A stretch of 64,000 nucleotides of DNA from Algoriphagus boseongensis (lineage in GTDB: Bacteria; Bacteroidota; Bacteroidia; Cytophagales; Cyclobacteriaceae). The notes below the pieces were generated by a model. That model was not told the DNA's origin and made no database searches. It saw nothing but the letters and a program-made list of their open reading frames with translations. The DNA is taken from the NCBI RefSeq assembly GCF_004362805.1, contig NZ_SNYF01000005.1, positions 186,001-250,000 on the forward strand, given 5' to 3'. The translations under genes were made by a program, and so were the position numbers. Below, in pieces: positions 17,730 to 27,365 of this stretch (the first letter of the stretch is position 1; every line of letters begins with the position of its first letter).

Positions 17730-18482
17730 TTATTTTTTCTGACTCTCTGCATAACCAAAGACCTTTTGAAGCAAAGGGGAAGTTCTCGCTCCCAATTGAT
17801 TTCTGATTTTCAATTCTTCTTTGGCGATTTCAACAAATAATCCATCGATAGCTTTTTGAGTCACATAGGTCGTCAGGTCCGGATTCATCTTTTTCACCAT
17901 TGGAACTTTATTGTATTGGGTCACCAAATCATCCCAGTATTTTGTAGCATTTACCTTTTCCAAACTTTTCTCGATAACGGGTTTAAATTTTACGGTTAAG
18001 GAGTCTGAAGTGGTTTTTTGGAAGTATTGAGTTGCGGCGTTTTGTTCTCCCAAAAGAATTTTCTGGACATCCTGGAAGCTCATCTGCTTGATAGCTGCAG
18101 TGAAAATAGGCTTTGCTTGCATAGCTGCATCCTCAGCTGCTCGATTGACACTGGTGATGACCTGATCACAAAGCGAACCCATTCCCAAATTTCTTAAAGT
18201 TCGCTCAGCTTGTTTGGCCTCTTCTGGAAATAGGATTTTCACATCCAAGTTTCCCAAGTATCCATTTTCCAAGGAAAGACGATCCACACTGATTCCTGTT
18301 CCTTTTTCTAAGGCTTCTTTCAGTCCGGAACTTATTTCAGCCCCGGTAGGGGTAGAGGATAATTGCCCCGCTTTTTCAAGGAGTTTGTTGATTTGGGCAG
18401 AAGATTGGCAGGCAAAGAAATAAAAGGAGGAAATTACTAAGGTAAGAATTCTAAAAGAGGATTTTAATTCCGAAAATGACAT
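17730..18482 (-). CDS. DUF4197 family lipoprotein
   Basis: A 250-residue protein of the DUF4197 family. Characteristic segments are SSGLKEALEKGTGISVDRLS near the N-terminus, GYLGNLDVKILFPEEA, LGMGSLCDQVITSVNRAAEDAA, and QKAIDGLFVEIAKEELKIRNQLGART at the C-terminus. A hydrophobic segment ending FFAC looks like a lipobox. Function is unknown; the family is common in Bacteroidota and Proteobacteria as envelope proteins. ATG at 18482 is used; an upstream in-frame TTG at 18500 is less likely. It is convergent with the preceding lipoprotein gene and divergent from arcA. Confidence 0.85.
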   Translation of the reverse strand: MSFSELKSSFRILTLVISSFYFFACQSSAQINKLLEKAGQLSSTPTGAEISSGLKEALEKGTGISVDRLSLENGYLGNLDVKILFPEEAKQAERTLRNLGMGSLCDQVITSVNRAAEDAAMQAKPIFTAAIKQMSFQDVQKILLGEQNAATQYFQKTTSDSLTVKFKPVIEKSLEKVNATKYWDDLVTQYNKVPMVKKMNPDLTTYVTQKAIDGLFVEIAKEELKIRNQLGARTSPLLQKVFGYAESQKK

Positions 18483-18669
18483 GGGTGAGTTGTTTGACAA
18501 TGCTAACGCTTACAAGACTGAATTGGATATGGATTCTATAATTATTACAGGTTTTTAAAATTTAGAGCATTTAGTGATTGATCTTATTTTTGATGAATAT
18601 TTAAATAATAGGACTTTAAATTTTGATAATAGTAGAAAAATATTCTTTTTGTTATAAAAATGAAAAATA

Positions 18670-19884
18670 ATGAATCTGAGGATAAATTCTGAATTTGGGA
18701 CTCTTAAGGCTGTTTTGATGCACAGACCTGGAAAGGAAATTGACCGACTGACTCCTTACAACAAGGAGTTCTTGCTTTTCGAAGATGTACCTTATTTAGA
18801 AGCTCTTCAGAAGGAGCATGATGCTTTTTCGAATCTGATTAAAGAATCCACCGGAGCGCAGGTTTATCAGTTGAGAGAGTTGTTGATCCGGGTTTTGTAT
18901 GACCAAGATATTCTTCTTCAGTTAATGCGGGATTCTCTCAAAAGATCTGGGCTTTCCCATATTGCTGAGGATATTTTGGAGAGATATTCCACGGCTGAAT
19001 GCGCAGGAATTCTAACGGCTGGTTTAAAGATTCATGAGCTCAAGCGAAAGCTGCCTAATTTGAATCCTGGAGAGTTGATGGACTTTGCATTTGCCATTCC
19101 ACCTTGTCCTAATTTGTATTTTCAACGTGATCCAATGGCTTTGACCCCCGGGGGAATAATTTTCTCTTCCATGAAAATGGAAGGAAGGCAGCGAGAAGCA
19201 GATTTATTGAGGACCATTTTTGAAAATCATCCTGAATTCAAAGACCATGTAAAAACCATGTATCCCATCAATGGTCATGACAATCCCCCAAGCATAGAAG
19301 GAGGCGATGTGATCATCCTTTCCCATGAGGCTGTTGCCATTGGGAACTCTGAGAGAACAGACGAAAAAGCGATCTATCATGCAGCAAAAGCCTTATTGGC
19401 AGAGGGAACGGTACAGCGGGTGTACGAGGTTCATTTGCCTAAAAAGCGCCAATACATGCATTTGGATACTGTTTTTACTGTCTTGGATGAGAATCTGGTG
19501 CTGACCTATCCTGATGCAATAAATTCCGTTTTGCAAACTTCCCTTTATACTTTAAAGGAAGTAAACGGGGATAAAGTAACGATCAAAAGAGAGGTGTTAA
19601 AAGAATCATTGTTGACGGTTTTGGAACGAGAAATTCCTCACTTGGAAGTGTTAGCAACTGCTGACGGCAATCCGGATTATTCCCAAAGAGAACAGTGGTT
19701 TGATGGAGCGAATGTCTTTGCTATTGGTCCGAGAAGGGTGATTTCTTATAACCGAAATATTCACACCAACAGGGCTTTGAGGAATACAGGGGTGGAGGTT
19801 TTGGAGATTCCAAGTTCTGAACTCTCCCGTGGCTTGGGAGGCCCAAGGTGTATGACCATGCCGCTCAGTCGATCAAAAGTCTGA
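18670..19884 (+). CDS. arcA: Arginine deiminase
   Basis: Hydrolyses arginine to citrulline and ammonia. The 404-residue guanidino-modifying-enzyme fold has all the expected active-site elements: NLYFQRDPMAL (Asp, about residue 155), SIEGGDVI (Glu, about 209), YMHLDTVF (His, about 263) and GLGGPRCMTMPLSR (nucleophile Cys, about 393). No carbamate kinase or ornithine carbamoyltransferase gene lies next to it, so it is not in a classical arc operon; it may serve nitrogen scavenging or acid tolerance. Its stop abuts that of the convergent lptD (19884/19885). Confidence 0.92.
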   Translation: MNLRINSEFGTLKAVLMHRPGKEIDRLTPYNKEFLLFEDVPYLEALQKEHDAFSNLIKESTGAQVYQLRELLIRVLYDQDILLQLMRDSLKRSGLSHIAEDILERYSTAECAGILTAGLKIHELKRKLPNLNPGELMDFAFAIPPCPNLYFQRDPMALTPGGIIFSSMKMEGRQREADLLRTIFENHPEFKDHVKTMYPINGHDNPPSIEGGDVIILSHEAVAIGNSERTDEKAIYHAAKALLAEGTVQRVYEVHLPKKRQYMHLDTVFTVLDENLVLTYPDAINSVLQTSLYTLKEVNGDKVTIKREVLKESLLTVLEREIPHLEVLATADGNPDYSQREQWFDGANVFAIGPRRVISYNRNIHTNRALRNTGVEVLEIPSSELSRGLGGPRCMTMPLSRSKV

Positions 19885-22680
19885 TTAACGATCGAAAAAC
19901 GATCTTCTCCTAGAGACCTTCAAATCCTGAAGAATGCTGGACTTGACACGAATGTCAATATTGTAGGAAGTAAATCTTCCGAAAGGAATCCAGTTTACAT
20001 TCATCTGCCAGCAATGAAGATCCCTAGCAATTCCGATCATGGTCTGGGCGAATTCCTGGGATTGAAAATCGTAACTCGTATTGAAGTTGATTTTCCACTT
20101 TTCACTGATAGAAACATCCCCACTCAGGTTGACACCCTGAGTGATGTTAGTGGTGTTATTGATTTGCTTATTGTAGGACAAATTGTAGCCTATCGTCAAA
20201 TTCCAAGGAATGTCCCAATCGATGTATTGGCTAGGATCAGAAACGATTCTGTTGATTTCCTGCTTGGCAAATTCATCTAAAACTCCTCCTCTTTGCAAGA
20301 AATCCTGTGTCAATTCATCTCGAACTTCACCTGGGTCTTGGCCTCCTCTAGGATTCAGGGAAGCATTTAAATTCAAGGAAGCATTTCGAATGGCTCCGAT
20401 TCCCTGTCCATTTTTCCAAGCAAATTGATTGACACGACGAAAGGTAGATGAGGACTGATTTTCATTCTGAAATTCCAAAACAGAATAGGGGTCAATGGTG
20501 GTATTGACGTTCACAGACAGTTTTCTTTCAAAAAAGCTGGTTCTCGCTGAAATCTGGAAAGGGGAAAGATTAAAGGAATCAGCCGCAAAATTGTAAGCAC
20601 TGTTCAAGTTCAGGGATTCTAGGATTGGGATCTTTTTGGAGGTTTCCTCTGTGCTGTCGTTTTCTGTTCTGATTTTTCCTTCCAAGACATTTCTCAAACC
20701 AAAACTTACCGCTCTAGATTCTCCCAATGGTGCTCCCCCAAAAATATACCCTTGATGTCTGGAGAAATATTGTGTCCGTCCTGTTTCGTCAACCTGGACT
20801 TCCTGATAGTACCCAAAAGCCGGGTCTGAAAAATCCGGGTTGAAATTAAAGGATAGTGTAGGAGCTGCATGATGTCGGATAGTCTGAAGCTTGCCTTTTC
20901 CTTTGAAATTATAGAATCCATAGAAGTTGGTATTCATGGAAAAGGAACTGTTGTAAAATCCAACCCGATTAAAGCCATCCTGAGTGATCTGATCCACCCG
21001 CTGAGTAGCTGGATTGTAATAGAAATTAAGCCTTTGGAGATACCAAAGTTCAGTATAGTTAATCGAGGCAGTTCCTGTGAAATACTTGAAAAGGGTGAAA
21101 TTAGAGCTTAAAGGAATGGTATTTCTCGCTCCATTATTGGCATTTCTCAGCAAGAGGCTAAAGTTGTCTAGGTTGAATGGGATCGTCTGTGGTCCACTTG
21201 GCGCCTCGGGATTATTTACCCCAAAATTCTGCTGAATTCTATTCGAGATCGTGTTTTGCATGTTGAAGTTCCATGCAATATTCAAGGTCTTGAGAGGTTC
21301 GAATTCCACGTTTTTGAAAGGATTCTGCCGGTTCATGTTCATGGAAACGGTCGGCAAGTCCAATCGTACCTCTCCAGTCTGCACACTTTGGGAATGTCTG
21401 AAATTGGCAGACATAGAGAAGGGAGTTCCGGTAAAAGTCTTGGAATAGGAGATGTTTGAATTCAGGTCCGATGTAATATTGTTGGCAAAGTTATTTTGGC
21501 TGATTACGTTGTTGAAATAACTCGTAGACCCTGCGTTTACTGAAGCTGAAAATCTACTGCTTCCTCTTGAAACCGGATTGTGGCTCCATTGTACCCGAAA
21601 CGTATTGTAATTAACCGGATTGAGTTCCGTTTCAGGGCTAACGAACTTTTGGAAATCGAGGTTAAAACCACCACTGAATCGATATCTTTTGGTATATACC
21701 GCCTGAGATTTTGCTCCCCAACCTCCTTTGGAATAAATGTCTCCGGTAAATCGTAAATGGATATAATCATTTAGGGCAAAATAGTACCCAAAGTCGCGCA
21801 AGTATAATCCTCGAACTTGCTCTTTTCCATAGCTCGGAAAAACAATTCCCGATGCCTTTTCTTCAGGGGTATCAGGGATAATTCCAAAAGGCAACCCAAG
21901 CGGCGTAGGGATTCCATTGAAATACAAATTGAATGGACCTGAAACGACTTGTTTTCCCTGGATGGATTTGATTTTAGTGGAAGAAATATGCCAGTGAGGA
22001 TCAGTTAATTTACACGTCGTATAGTATCCATGGTCCAGATATATACTTCCATCCTCAGTCTTTTTGATAGTCTCCCCGCGTAGTATTCCGTCCTGTTGCT
22101 CTGTGACCACATCTTTGATGATGGCTTTTTGGGTTTTGAAATTGTACCGCATCTCTTTGCGGATTTCGTAGGTAGTGCCTTGATCTTTGAAGAATGGGTT
22201 ACCTGAAATATTTCCCAAACTATCTGTAACGCCTGATGCATAGAGTTCGGAATTTTTCCAGTCAATCACGATGCGGTCCGCATCCAATCTCATCTCCCCA
22301 TATTCAAACCAAGCGTTTTTATAGAGGTAAACTTTGTTTTCGATAAAATCCGTAACGATACTATCCTCAGCGAAATAAAGAATATCGGTCTGGATATCGC
22401 TTCTGGGCATAATTTTTGCCGAATCCAAACTAACCAAAGTGTCTTGTCTGGTTAGGCTGGAATCCAATTGACTAAGCCTCGTTTGAGGAGGAGTCAGGGT
22501 GTCAGGAGCAATGAGAACTTTTTCCCGAGGGGGATTAGTAGGTCGCTGTGCCAAGACAGTCATGGGTAAAATGCCCAAAAGGAAGGTCAATAAAAAAAGG
22601 ATTCTAAAACCCGACACTGTGGCTTGCGCTTTGATTAATTTGGTTGAAATTTCGCGTAAAGTTAATTCGATTGCCCTCAT
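19885..22680 (-). CDS. lptD: LptD-like LPS-assembly outer-membrane protein
   Basis: A 931-residue outer-membrane protein of the Bacteroidota LptD type. After the signal segment (ILFLLTFLLGILPMTVLAQ) comes an OstA/LptA-like beta-jellyroll (about residues 95-260: MRLDADRIVIDWKNSELYASGVTDSLG, TYEIRKEMRYNFKTQKAIIKDVVTEQQDG) and then a large beta-barrel of alternating aromatic strands. It should take LPS from the periplasmic bridge and insert it in the outer leaflet. ATG at 22680 gives an unusually long 28-residue N-region; a GTG at 22617 (SGFRILF...) would give a standard signal peptide. The ATG overlaps the start codon of the divergent amidase gene. Confidence 0.88.
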   Translation of the reverse strand: MRAIELTLREISTKLIKAQATVSGFRILFLLTFLLGILPMTVLAQRPTNPPREKVLIAPDTLTPPQTRLSQLDSSLTRQDTLVSLDSAKIMPRSDIQTDILYFAEDSIVTDFIENKVYLYKNAWFEYGEMRLDADRIVIDWKNSELYASGVTDSLGNISGNPFFKDQGTTYEIRKEMRYNFKTQKAIIKDVVTEQQDGILRGETIKKTEDGSIYLDHGYYTTCKLTDPHWHISSTKIKSIQGKQVVSGPFNLYFNGIPTPLGLPFGIIPDTPEEKASGIVFPSYGKEQVRGLYLRDFGYYFALNDYIHLRFTGDIYSKGGWGAKSQAVYTKRYRFSGGFNLDFQKFVSPETELNPVNYNTFRVQWSHNPVSRGSSRFSASVNAGSTSYFNNVISQNNFANNITSDLNSNISYSKTFTGTPFSMSANFRHSQSVQTGEVRLDLPTVSMNMNRQNPFKNVEFEPLKTLNIAWNFNMQNTISNRIQQNFGVNNPEAPSGPQTIPFNLDNFSLLLRNANNGARNTIPLSSNFTLFKYFTGTASINYTELWYLQRLNFYYNPATQRVDQITQDGFNRVGFYNSSFSMNTNFYGFYNFKGKGKLQTIRHHAAPTLSFNFNPDFSDPAFGYYQEVQVDETGRTQYFSRHQGYIFGGAPLGESRAVSFGLRNVLEGKIRTENDSTEETSKKIPILESLNLNSAYNFAADSFNLSPFQISARTSFFERKLSVNVNTTIDPYSVLEFQNENQSSSTFRRVNQFAWKNGQGIGAIRNASLNLNASLNPRGGQDPGEVRDELTQDFLQRGGVLDEFAKQEINRIVSDPSQYIDWDIPWNLTIGYNLSYNKQINNTTNITQGVNLSGDVSISEKWKINFNTSYDFQSQEFAQTMIGIARDLHCWQMNVNWIPFGRFTSYNIDIRVKSSILQDLKVSRRRSFFDR

Positions 22681-23479
22681 GGAACGGTTTAATAACAAAA
22701 AAATTCTCTTAAGTTTTCTTATTGCTATTCCCTTTTTGTTTGGTGGATTTATTCCAGATGAAACGATGATGCCCGCATTTCGGATGAAAAAAATCGTTTT
22801 GGATGCTGGTCATGGTGGAAGTGATCCTGGGAATTTAGGTTCAAAATCTCGAGAAAAAGACATTAATCTAGCAGTAACCCTCTTGGTCGGTAAATATATC
22901 AAGGAAAATATGCCAGATGTCGAGGTGATTTATACGCGTGATGACGATAGTTTTCCGACCCTAAAGCAACGGCCTCAGATTGCAAACACGAATAAAGCAG
23001 ATCTTTTTGTTTCCATACATTCCAACTCAGCCCCGAATAAATCGGCTTTTGGAACTGAGACTTTTGTAATGGGTACAAAACACTTCGAAGCAAACTTTGA
23101 TATCGTTAAAAAGGAAAACTCAGTGATTCTTCTCGAAGAAAATTACGAAGAGGAATACGAAGGATTCGATCCGACTTCTCCTGAATCCTATATGCTTTTT
23201 AACTTAACACAGAAGGCTTACATAGGAAATAGTATATCACTTGCAGAGCAAATTGAAACTCAATTTAGAGATCGCGTGGGTAGAAAAAGCCGTGGAGTAA
23301 AGCATGGTCCATTTTATGTGCTTTGGACTCCATCTATGCCAAGCGTATTGGTAGAACTTGGCTTCCTTTCTAATTCTGAGGAGGAAAAGTTCCTGATGAC
23401 TAAGCAAGGTCAGGAATACATGGCCTCTGCAATTTATCGATCCATTAAGGATTACAAAGAGCAAATCGAAGCCAATTGA
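22679..23479 (+). CDS. N-acetylmuramoyl-L-alanine amidase (Amidase_3)
   Basis: Cleaves the amide bond between MurNAc and the stem peptide, acting in the periplasm. The 266-residue protein has an N-terminal hydrophobic export segment (KKILLSFLIAIPFLFGGF) and a complete zinc site: IVLDAGHGGSDPGN (His), SREKDINLAV (Glu), DLFVSIHSNSAPN (His), plus the catalytic Glu in VLVELGFLSNSEEE near the C-terminus. There is no SPOR or LysM domain. The start chosen is the ATG overlapping lptD's, since upstream sequence in this frame is lptD antisense. Confidence 0.92.
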   Translation: MERFNNKKILLSFLIAIPFLFGGFIPDETMMPAFRMKKIVLDAGHGGSDPGNLGSKSREKDINLAVTLLVGKYIKENMPDVEVIYTRDDDSFPTLKQRPQIANTNKADLFVSIHSNSAPNKSAFGTETFVMGTKHFEANFDIVKKENSVILLEENYEEEYEGFDPTSPESYMLFNLTQKAYIGNSISLAEQIETQFRDRVGRKSRGVKHGPFYVLWTPSMPSVLVELGFLSNSEEEKFLMTKQGQEYMASAIYRSIKDYKEQIEAN

Positions 23480-23504
23480 TTTTCAATGGCATAAACTAAT
23501 TGCA

Positions 23505-23537
23505 GGCCCCGTTTAGGTTTAAATGGGGCTTTTTTTA
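23505..23537 (+). terminator. Terminator after the amidase gene
   Basis: GCCCC ... GGGGC with an inner TTTA/TAAA extension, followed by seven T, about 30 bp after the stop. Confidence 0.8.
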
Positions 23538-23613
23538 TAGCTTCAAGGGTAAACTTTCTAATTCAATACCGAGTTTTTACCTCAAACAAACCCAAAATAA
23601 CTAGACCAACTTT

Positions 23614-25230
23614 ATGGAAAATTACACTTCCGGAATGATGGGATTGATCCAGAACCTCAACAAAAAAGCCGAGACTGTAAAACATGGTGGAGGAAAAAAG
23701 CGAATCGATTCTGAACACGCCAAAGGAAAATTAACTGCCAGAGAAAGAATAGATTTTTTGATTGATCCAGGATCAGAATTTTTGGAAGTAGGAGCTTTCG
23801 CGGCAGATGGGATGTATGAAGAAGAGGGCGGATGCCCATCAGCAGGGGTGGTTATGGGAATAGGATATGTGAGTGGAAGAATGTGCGTGATCGTGGCTAA
23901 CGATGCCACCGTAAAAGCTGGAGCTTGGTTTCCGATGACAGCCAAAAAAAATCTCCGAGCTCAGGAAATCGCCATGGAAAACCATCTTCCAATTATTTAT
24001 TTGGTCGATAGCGCAGGTGTTTTCCTACCCATGCAAAACGAGATTTTTCCAGACAAGGAACACTTTGGCAGGCAATTCAGAAATAATGCAAAGATGTCTT
24101 CGATGGGAATTGTACAGGTCGCGGCAATAATGGGGAGCTGCGTAGCAGGTGGGGCTTATTTGCCGATTATGTCCGACGAGGCTCTTATCGTAGACAAGAC
24201 AGGTTCCATTTTTTTGGCTGGTTCCTATTTGGTAAAAGCTGCGATTGGGGAAAATGTAGACAATGAAACTCTAGGTGGAGCAACGACCCACTGCGAAATC
24301 TCGGGCGTGACGGATAATAAATTTGCTAATGATCAAGAATGCTTAGAGGAAATCCGTAAGATCTTTTCCAAGCTTGGACATAATCCAAAGGCTGGTTTTG
24401 ACCGAATTGAATCAAAAAACGCGGCCATTTCTGGAGAAAAATTATTGGAAATTTTCCCAACCGACCGAGTGAAACCCTACGATATGCTGGAGGTAATCTC
24501 AGCTTTAGTCGATGGGGGAGAGCTGGATGAATACAAAAAGGACTATGGCAAAACCCTGATTTGCGGAACCGCCAGAATCGACGGTTGGGCTGTAGGGATT
24601 GTGGCTAATCAGCGCAAAATCGTTAAAACCGCCAAAGGAGAAATGCAGATGGGTGGGGTGATTTACTCAGATTCTGCGGATAAGGCGGCTCGATTTATCA
24701 TGAATTGCAATCAGCGGAAAATCCCTCTGCTTTTTATCCAAGATGTCAGTGGGTTTATGGTCGGATCAAAAGCTGAACATGGAGGAATCATCAAAGACGG
24801 CGCAAAAATGGTTAATGCCATGGCTAATTCTGTGGTACCGAAATTCACCCTGATCGTGGGAAATAGCTACGGAGCCGGCAATTATGCCATGTGCGGAAAG
24901 GCCTATGATCCACGCTTAATTTATTCCTGGCCAACAGCCCAAATGGCCGTGATGTCTGGAGCTTCAGCTGCCAAAACCCTTCTTCAGATTAAGGTTTCAT
25001 CCTTGAAAAAATCGGGAAAGGAAATTTCTCCTGAGGAGGAAAATCAGCTTTTGGAAGAAATTACGAATAAATACAATGAGGAACTTAGTCCTTATTATGC
25101 TGCGGCAAGACTTTGGGTGGATGGAGTCATTGACCCTAGAGAAACTAGAAAGGTGATCTCTATGGGAATTGAAGCGGCAAATCACTCCCCGATTACAGAA
25201 AGATTCAATGTGGGCGTGATTCAAACCTGA
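23614..25230 (+). CDS. Acyl-CoA carboxylase carboxyltransferase (beta) subunit
   Basis: A 538-residue carboxyltransferase of the PCC/MCC/geranyl-CoA class. The N-terminal half has GGGKKRIDSEHAKGKLTARERIDFLIDPGSEFLEVG and IGYVSGRMCVIVANDATVKAGAW; the C-terminal half has the acyl-CoA/biotin site segments GAKMVNAMANSVVPKFTLIVGNSYGAGNYAMCG and SWPTAQMAVMSGASAAK. It transfers carboxyl from carboxybiotin to an acyl-CoA. No biotin carboxylase or BCCP gene is adjacent, so the partner subunits are encoded elsewhere and the substrate (propionyl- or methylcrotonyl-CoA) cannot be fixed. Confidence 0.9.
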   Translation: MENYTSGMMGLIQNLNKKAETVKHGGGKKRIDSEHAKGKLTARERIDFLIDPGSEFLEVGAFAADGMYEEEGGCPSAGVVMGIGYVSGRMCVIVANDATVKAGAWFPMTAKKNLRAQEIAMENHLPIIYLVDSAGVFLPMQNEIFPDKEHFGRQFRNNAKMSSMGIVQVAAIMGSCVAGGAYLPIMSDEALIVDKTGSIFLAGSYLVKAAIGENVDNETLGGATTHCEISGVTDNKFANDQECLEEIRKIFSKLGHNPKAGFDRIESKNAAISGEKLLEIFPTDRVKPYDMLEVISALVDGGELDEYKKDYGKTLICGTARIDGWAVGIVANQRKIVKTAKGEMQMGGVIYSDSADKAARFIMNCNQRKIPLLFIQDVSGFMVGSKAEHGGIIKDGAKMVNAMANSVVPKFTLIVGNSYGAGNYAMCGKAYDPRLIYSWPTAQMAVMSGASAAKTLLQIKVSSLKKSGKEISPEEENQLLEEITNKYNEELSPYYAAARLWVDGVIDPRETRKVISMGIEAANHSPITERFNVGVIQT

Positions 25231-25266
25231 TCTTTTATTATCTTAAAGTAATTCAAACCTGTCTTA

Positions 25267-26112
25267 ATGGAGGAACTGACCCCTGCCCAGTTAAATGCAT
25301 TGGTTTCACTTTTGGATGACCCTGATTTGGAAGTGAAAAACCATGTCAGAGGAAAAATAATTTCTTTGGGCGCTGAAGTAATTCCTTTTCTGGAGCAAAA
25401 ATGGGAAACCAGCTTTAATCCGGAAATTCAAAAGGAGATCGAGGAACTCGTCCATGATCTCCAATTTTCCTTGCTAAAGAGGCGATTGATTGAATGGAGA
25501 GATTCTGAGGACAGAGATTTGTTGACTGGACTTTGGATTTTAAACACCTACCAGTATCCTGATCTGGATTTTGAAAAGTTGAATGCAGAGATGCATCAGA
25601 TCTATTTTGAGGTTTGGACTTCCTTTAAAAATGACCTCCAACCTTACGATCAGGTTCGGATCATAAACAATGTCTTATTCAATACCCTGAGATTTTCTGC
25701 CAATACCAAGAATTTTCATTCTCCTGGAAACAGCATGCTTTCCACCGTATTGGATACTAAAAAAGGAAATCCGATCACGCTTTGCGCCATTTATCTGTTG
25801 GTGGCTAAAAAACTAGGCTTGCCGATCTATGGAGTCAATTTGCCCAATCTGTTTATCCTGACTTATAAGTCTGCAGATATCACCTTTTACATCAATGCTT
25901 TTAATAAGGGTTTGGTATTCAGTAGACAAGACATTTTCAACTATCTGGAGCACCTGAAAATTACCCCAAAGGAAGAGTTTTTTGAGCCTTGTGCACACTT
26001 GGATATTCTCCTAAGATCCCTGAGAAATTTGGCTCATGCCTTTGAGAAATTAGGAGAAGCGCCTAAGGTGGAGGAAATTCAGGAGTTGATTTCCATTTTG
26101 GAAAATCAATAG
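25267..26112 (+). CDS. SirB1/transglutaminase-like family protein
   Basis: A 281-residue protein. Residues 1-80 look like HEAT-type helices (NALVSLLDDPDLEVKNHVRGKIISLG). Residues 90-280 match the SirB1 N-terminal (transglutaminase-like) family, with the hallmark KGNPITLCAIYLLVAKKLGLPIYGVNLP. The Cys of TLCAIY could be the papain-like nucleophile, but the usual histidine after GVNLP is replaced (NLFILTYK), so catalysis is doubtful. Function is unknown. The 3' end overlaps the convergent redoxin gene by 7 bp. Confidence 0.8.
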   Translation: MEELTPAQLNALVSLLDDPDLEVKNHVRGKIISLGAEVIPFLEQKWETSFNPEIQKEIEELVHDLQFSLLKRRLIEWRDSEDRDLLTGLWILNTYQYPDLDFEKLNAEMHQIYFEVWTSFKNDLQPYDQVRIINNVLFNTLRFSANTKNFHSPGNSMLSTVLDTKKGNPITLCAIYLLVAKKLGLPIYGVNLPNLFILTYKSADITFYINAFNKGLVFSRQDIFNYLEHLKITPKEEFFEPCAHLDILLRSLRNLAHAFEKLGEAPKVEEIQELISILENQ

Positions 26113-26684
26113 GTTCGGATATTGCAACCTACGGCTCTTACTTGAGCAGCTGCTGGATTTTCCCCTTTTAAAATCTGATTCAGAGCCCGCTCCAGATGCC
26201 TTTCTGTTACTGCGGTTTCAGCTTGAGGATTATTGTCAATGGCACCTTTGTACTTTACCTGAAGTCCATTTTCTCCTGGAACTAAGACCAAGACTTCAGG
26301 GATTTTGGTGACTTGAAAAAGTTTCGCCCAAGCCTGTCCATTGTCTATCAGATATGACATTTTGAAACCGCTGTCATCAATAAAGCTTCGCAAAGAAATT
26401 TGCTCAGCTTCAGAATTTCCTACTTCGGGATTGATTAAGGCAAAAGCAATCCCCTGGGCCTGAAAGGTTTCCTTTATGGCTTTGATTCTGCCTTCATACA
26501 TTTTTGCAAAAGGGCAGGATAGGGAATGAAAAATCAAAACCATGCCTTTTCCAGAAGTCATTTTTCCCAACTCCATTACTTTACCTGTCACCGCATCAGT
26601 GGCGCTTAGCTCAGCATAGTTTTGTGCTTTGGTGTGAATTGAAAGGGACAGAATTAAGAAGAAAAGGAGAAGGAGTTTTTTCAT
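26106..26684 (-). CDS. Exported thioredoxin-fold (redoxin/AhpC-TSA-like) protein
   Basis: A 192-residue protein with a signal peptide (MKKLLLLFFLILSLSIHTKAQ) and a thioredoxin-like domain: MVLIFHSLSCPFAKMYEGRIKAIKETFQ at the active site and TKIPEVLVLV at the cis-Pro position. The active site carries one cysteine (SCPFAK) rather than CxxC, as in peroxiredoxin-like relatives. A C-terminal Cys (VGCNIRTY) might act as a resolving residue. It is probably a periplasmic thiol protein of unknown substrate. Confidence 0.8.
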   Translation of the reverse strand: MKKLLLLFFLILSLSIHTKAQNYAELSATDAVTGKVMELGKMTSGKGMVLIFHSLSCPFAKMYEGRIKAIKETFQAQGIAFALINPEVGNSEAEQISLRSFIDDSGFKMSYLIDNGQAWAKLFQVTKIPEVLVLVPGENGLQVKYKGAIDNNPQAETAVTERHLERALNQILKGENPAAAQVRAVGCNIRTY

Positions 26685-26699
26685 CGGACTGAGGTCAAA

Positions 26700-27329
26700 C
26701 TACCAAATGGTATAGGTTAAAATGATATTTTCCAAGTTCTTGACTTGCACGGTATAATGATGATCAGCAAAGTCCGTACCTCTTATTCTACCTTTGATCA
26801 GTGAAGTGTTGACATCAAAAGGCTCCAGAAGGATATTTTCCCGAAACGAAACCCCTCTTTTTCCTTGGCATTTGAAAATAGATTCCTTTGCCGACCAGGC
26901 CATGGTGTAGTGAACTGGGTCTTTTTCCAAGAAGTCCAACTCAGCAGCATCCAGAAATCGGAAACCAATTCTGAGGATTTTTTCTCGTATCAAATCCATA
27001 TCTATTCCCACGGGTTGGTCTCGGTGATAAATCGCCCCGGCCAACCCAGGAGTATGACTTAATGATACATAGCCTCGCCCGTTCATGGATTGGGACTTGC
27101 CATGCTCATCCTTAAAAAATCCCGGGTAGGGTTCATTAAGTTGATTTAAAGCATCATAGATAGCGATTCTTGCCGTAGCCCATTCCTTTTTCTTTTCGTG
27201 GTGAGAGATATTGGCAAAAGACAGCTTTTCCCTAAAGCTCAAAAAATCCAAAGCCTCCATTTCCTGATCTTCGATAATCTTCAGCGCAATGGCTGAGGAA
27301 GAATCAATTTTTTCTATTTTTGTTTGCAT
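26700..27329 (-). CDS. 4'-phosphopantetheinyl transferase superfamily protein
   Basis: Transfers phosphopantetheine from CoA to a carrier-protein serine. The 209-residue Sfp-like protein carries the three family motifs: GYVSLSHTPGLAGAIYH, VGIDMDLIREKILRI (metal-binding Asp) and MAWSAKESIFKCQGKRGVSF (the W-S-x-KE motif). The ATG at 27329 is preferred from the compact N-terminus (MQTKIEKI); an ATG at 27347 is an alternative. It is divergent from the WD40 gene, and their 5' ends are only 36 bp apart. Confidence 0.87.
   Translation of the reverse strand: MQTKIEKIDSSSAIALKIIEDQEMEALDFLSFREKLSFANISHHEKKKEWATARIAIYDALNQLNEPYPGFFKDEHGKSQSMNGRGYVSLSHTPGLAGAIYHRDQPVGIDMDLIREKILRIGFRFLDAAELDFLEKDPVHYTMAWSAKESIFKCQGKRGVSFRENILLEPFDVNTSLIKGRIRGTDFADHHYTVQVKNLENIILTYTIW
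27315..27322 (+). promoter_or_regulatory. Possible -7 box for the WD40-DivIVA-folB operon
   Basis: TATTTTTG fits TAnnTTTG and lies 43 bp before the ATG at 27366. No clear -33 box was found, and the element sits inside the start of the divergent gene. Confidence 0.4.
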
Positions 27330-27365
27330 ACGCCTCTCTGGAAACATAGAGATTCCGTCCAATAT

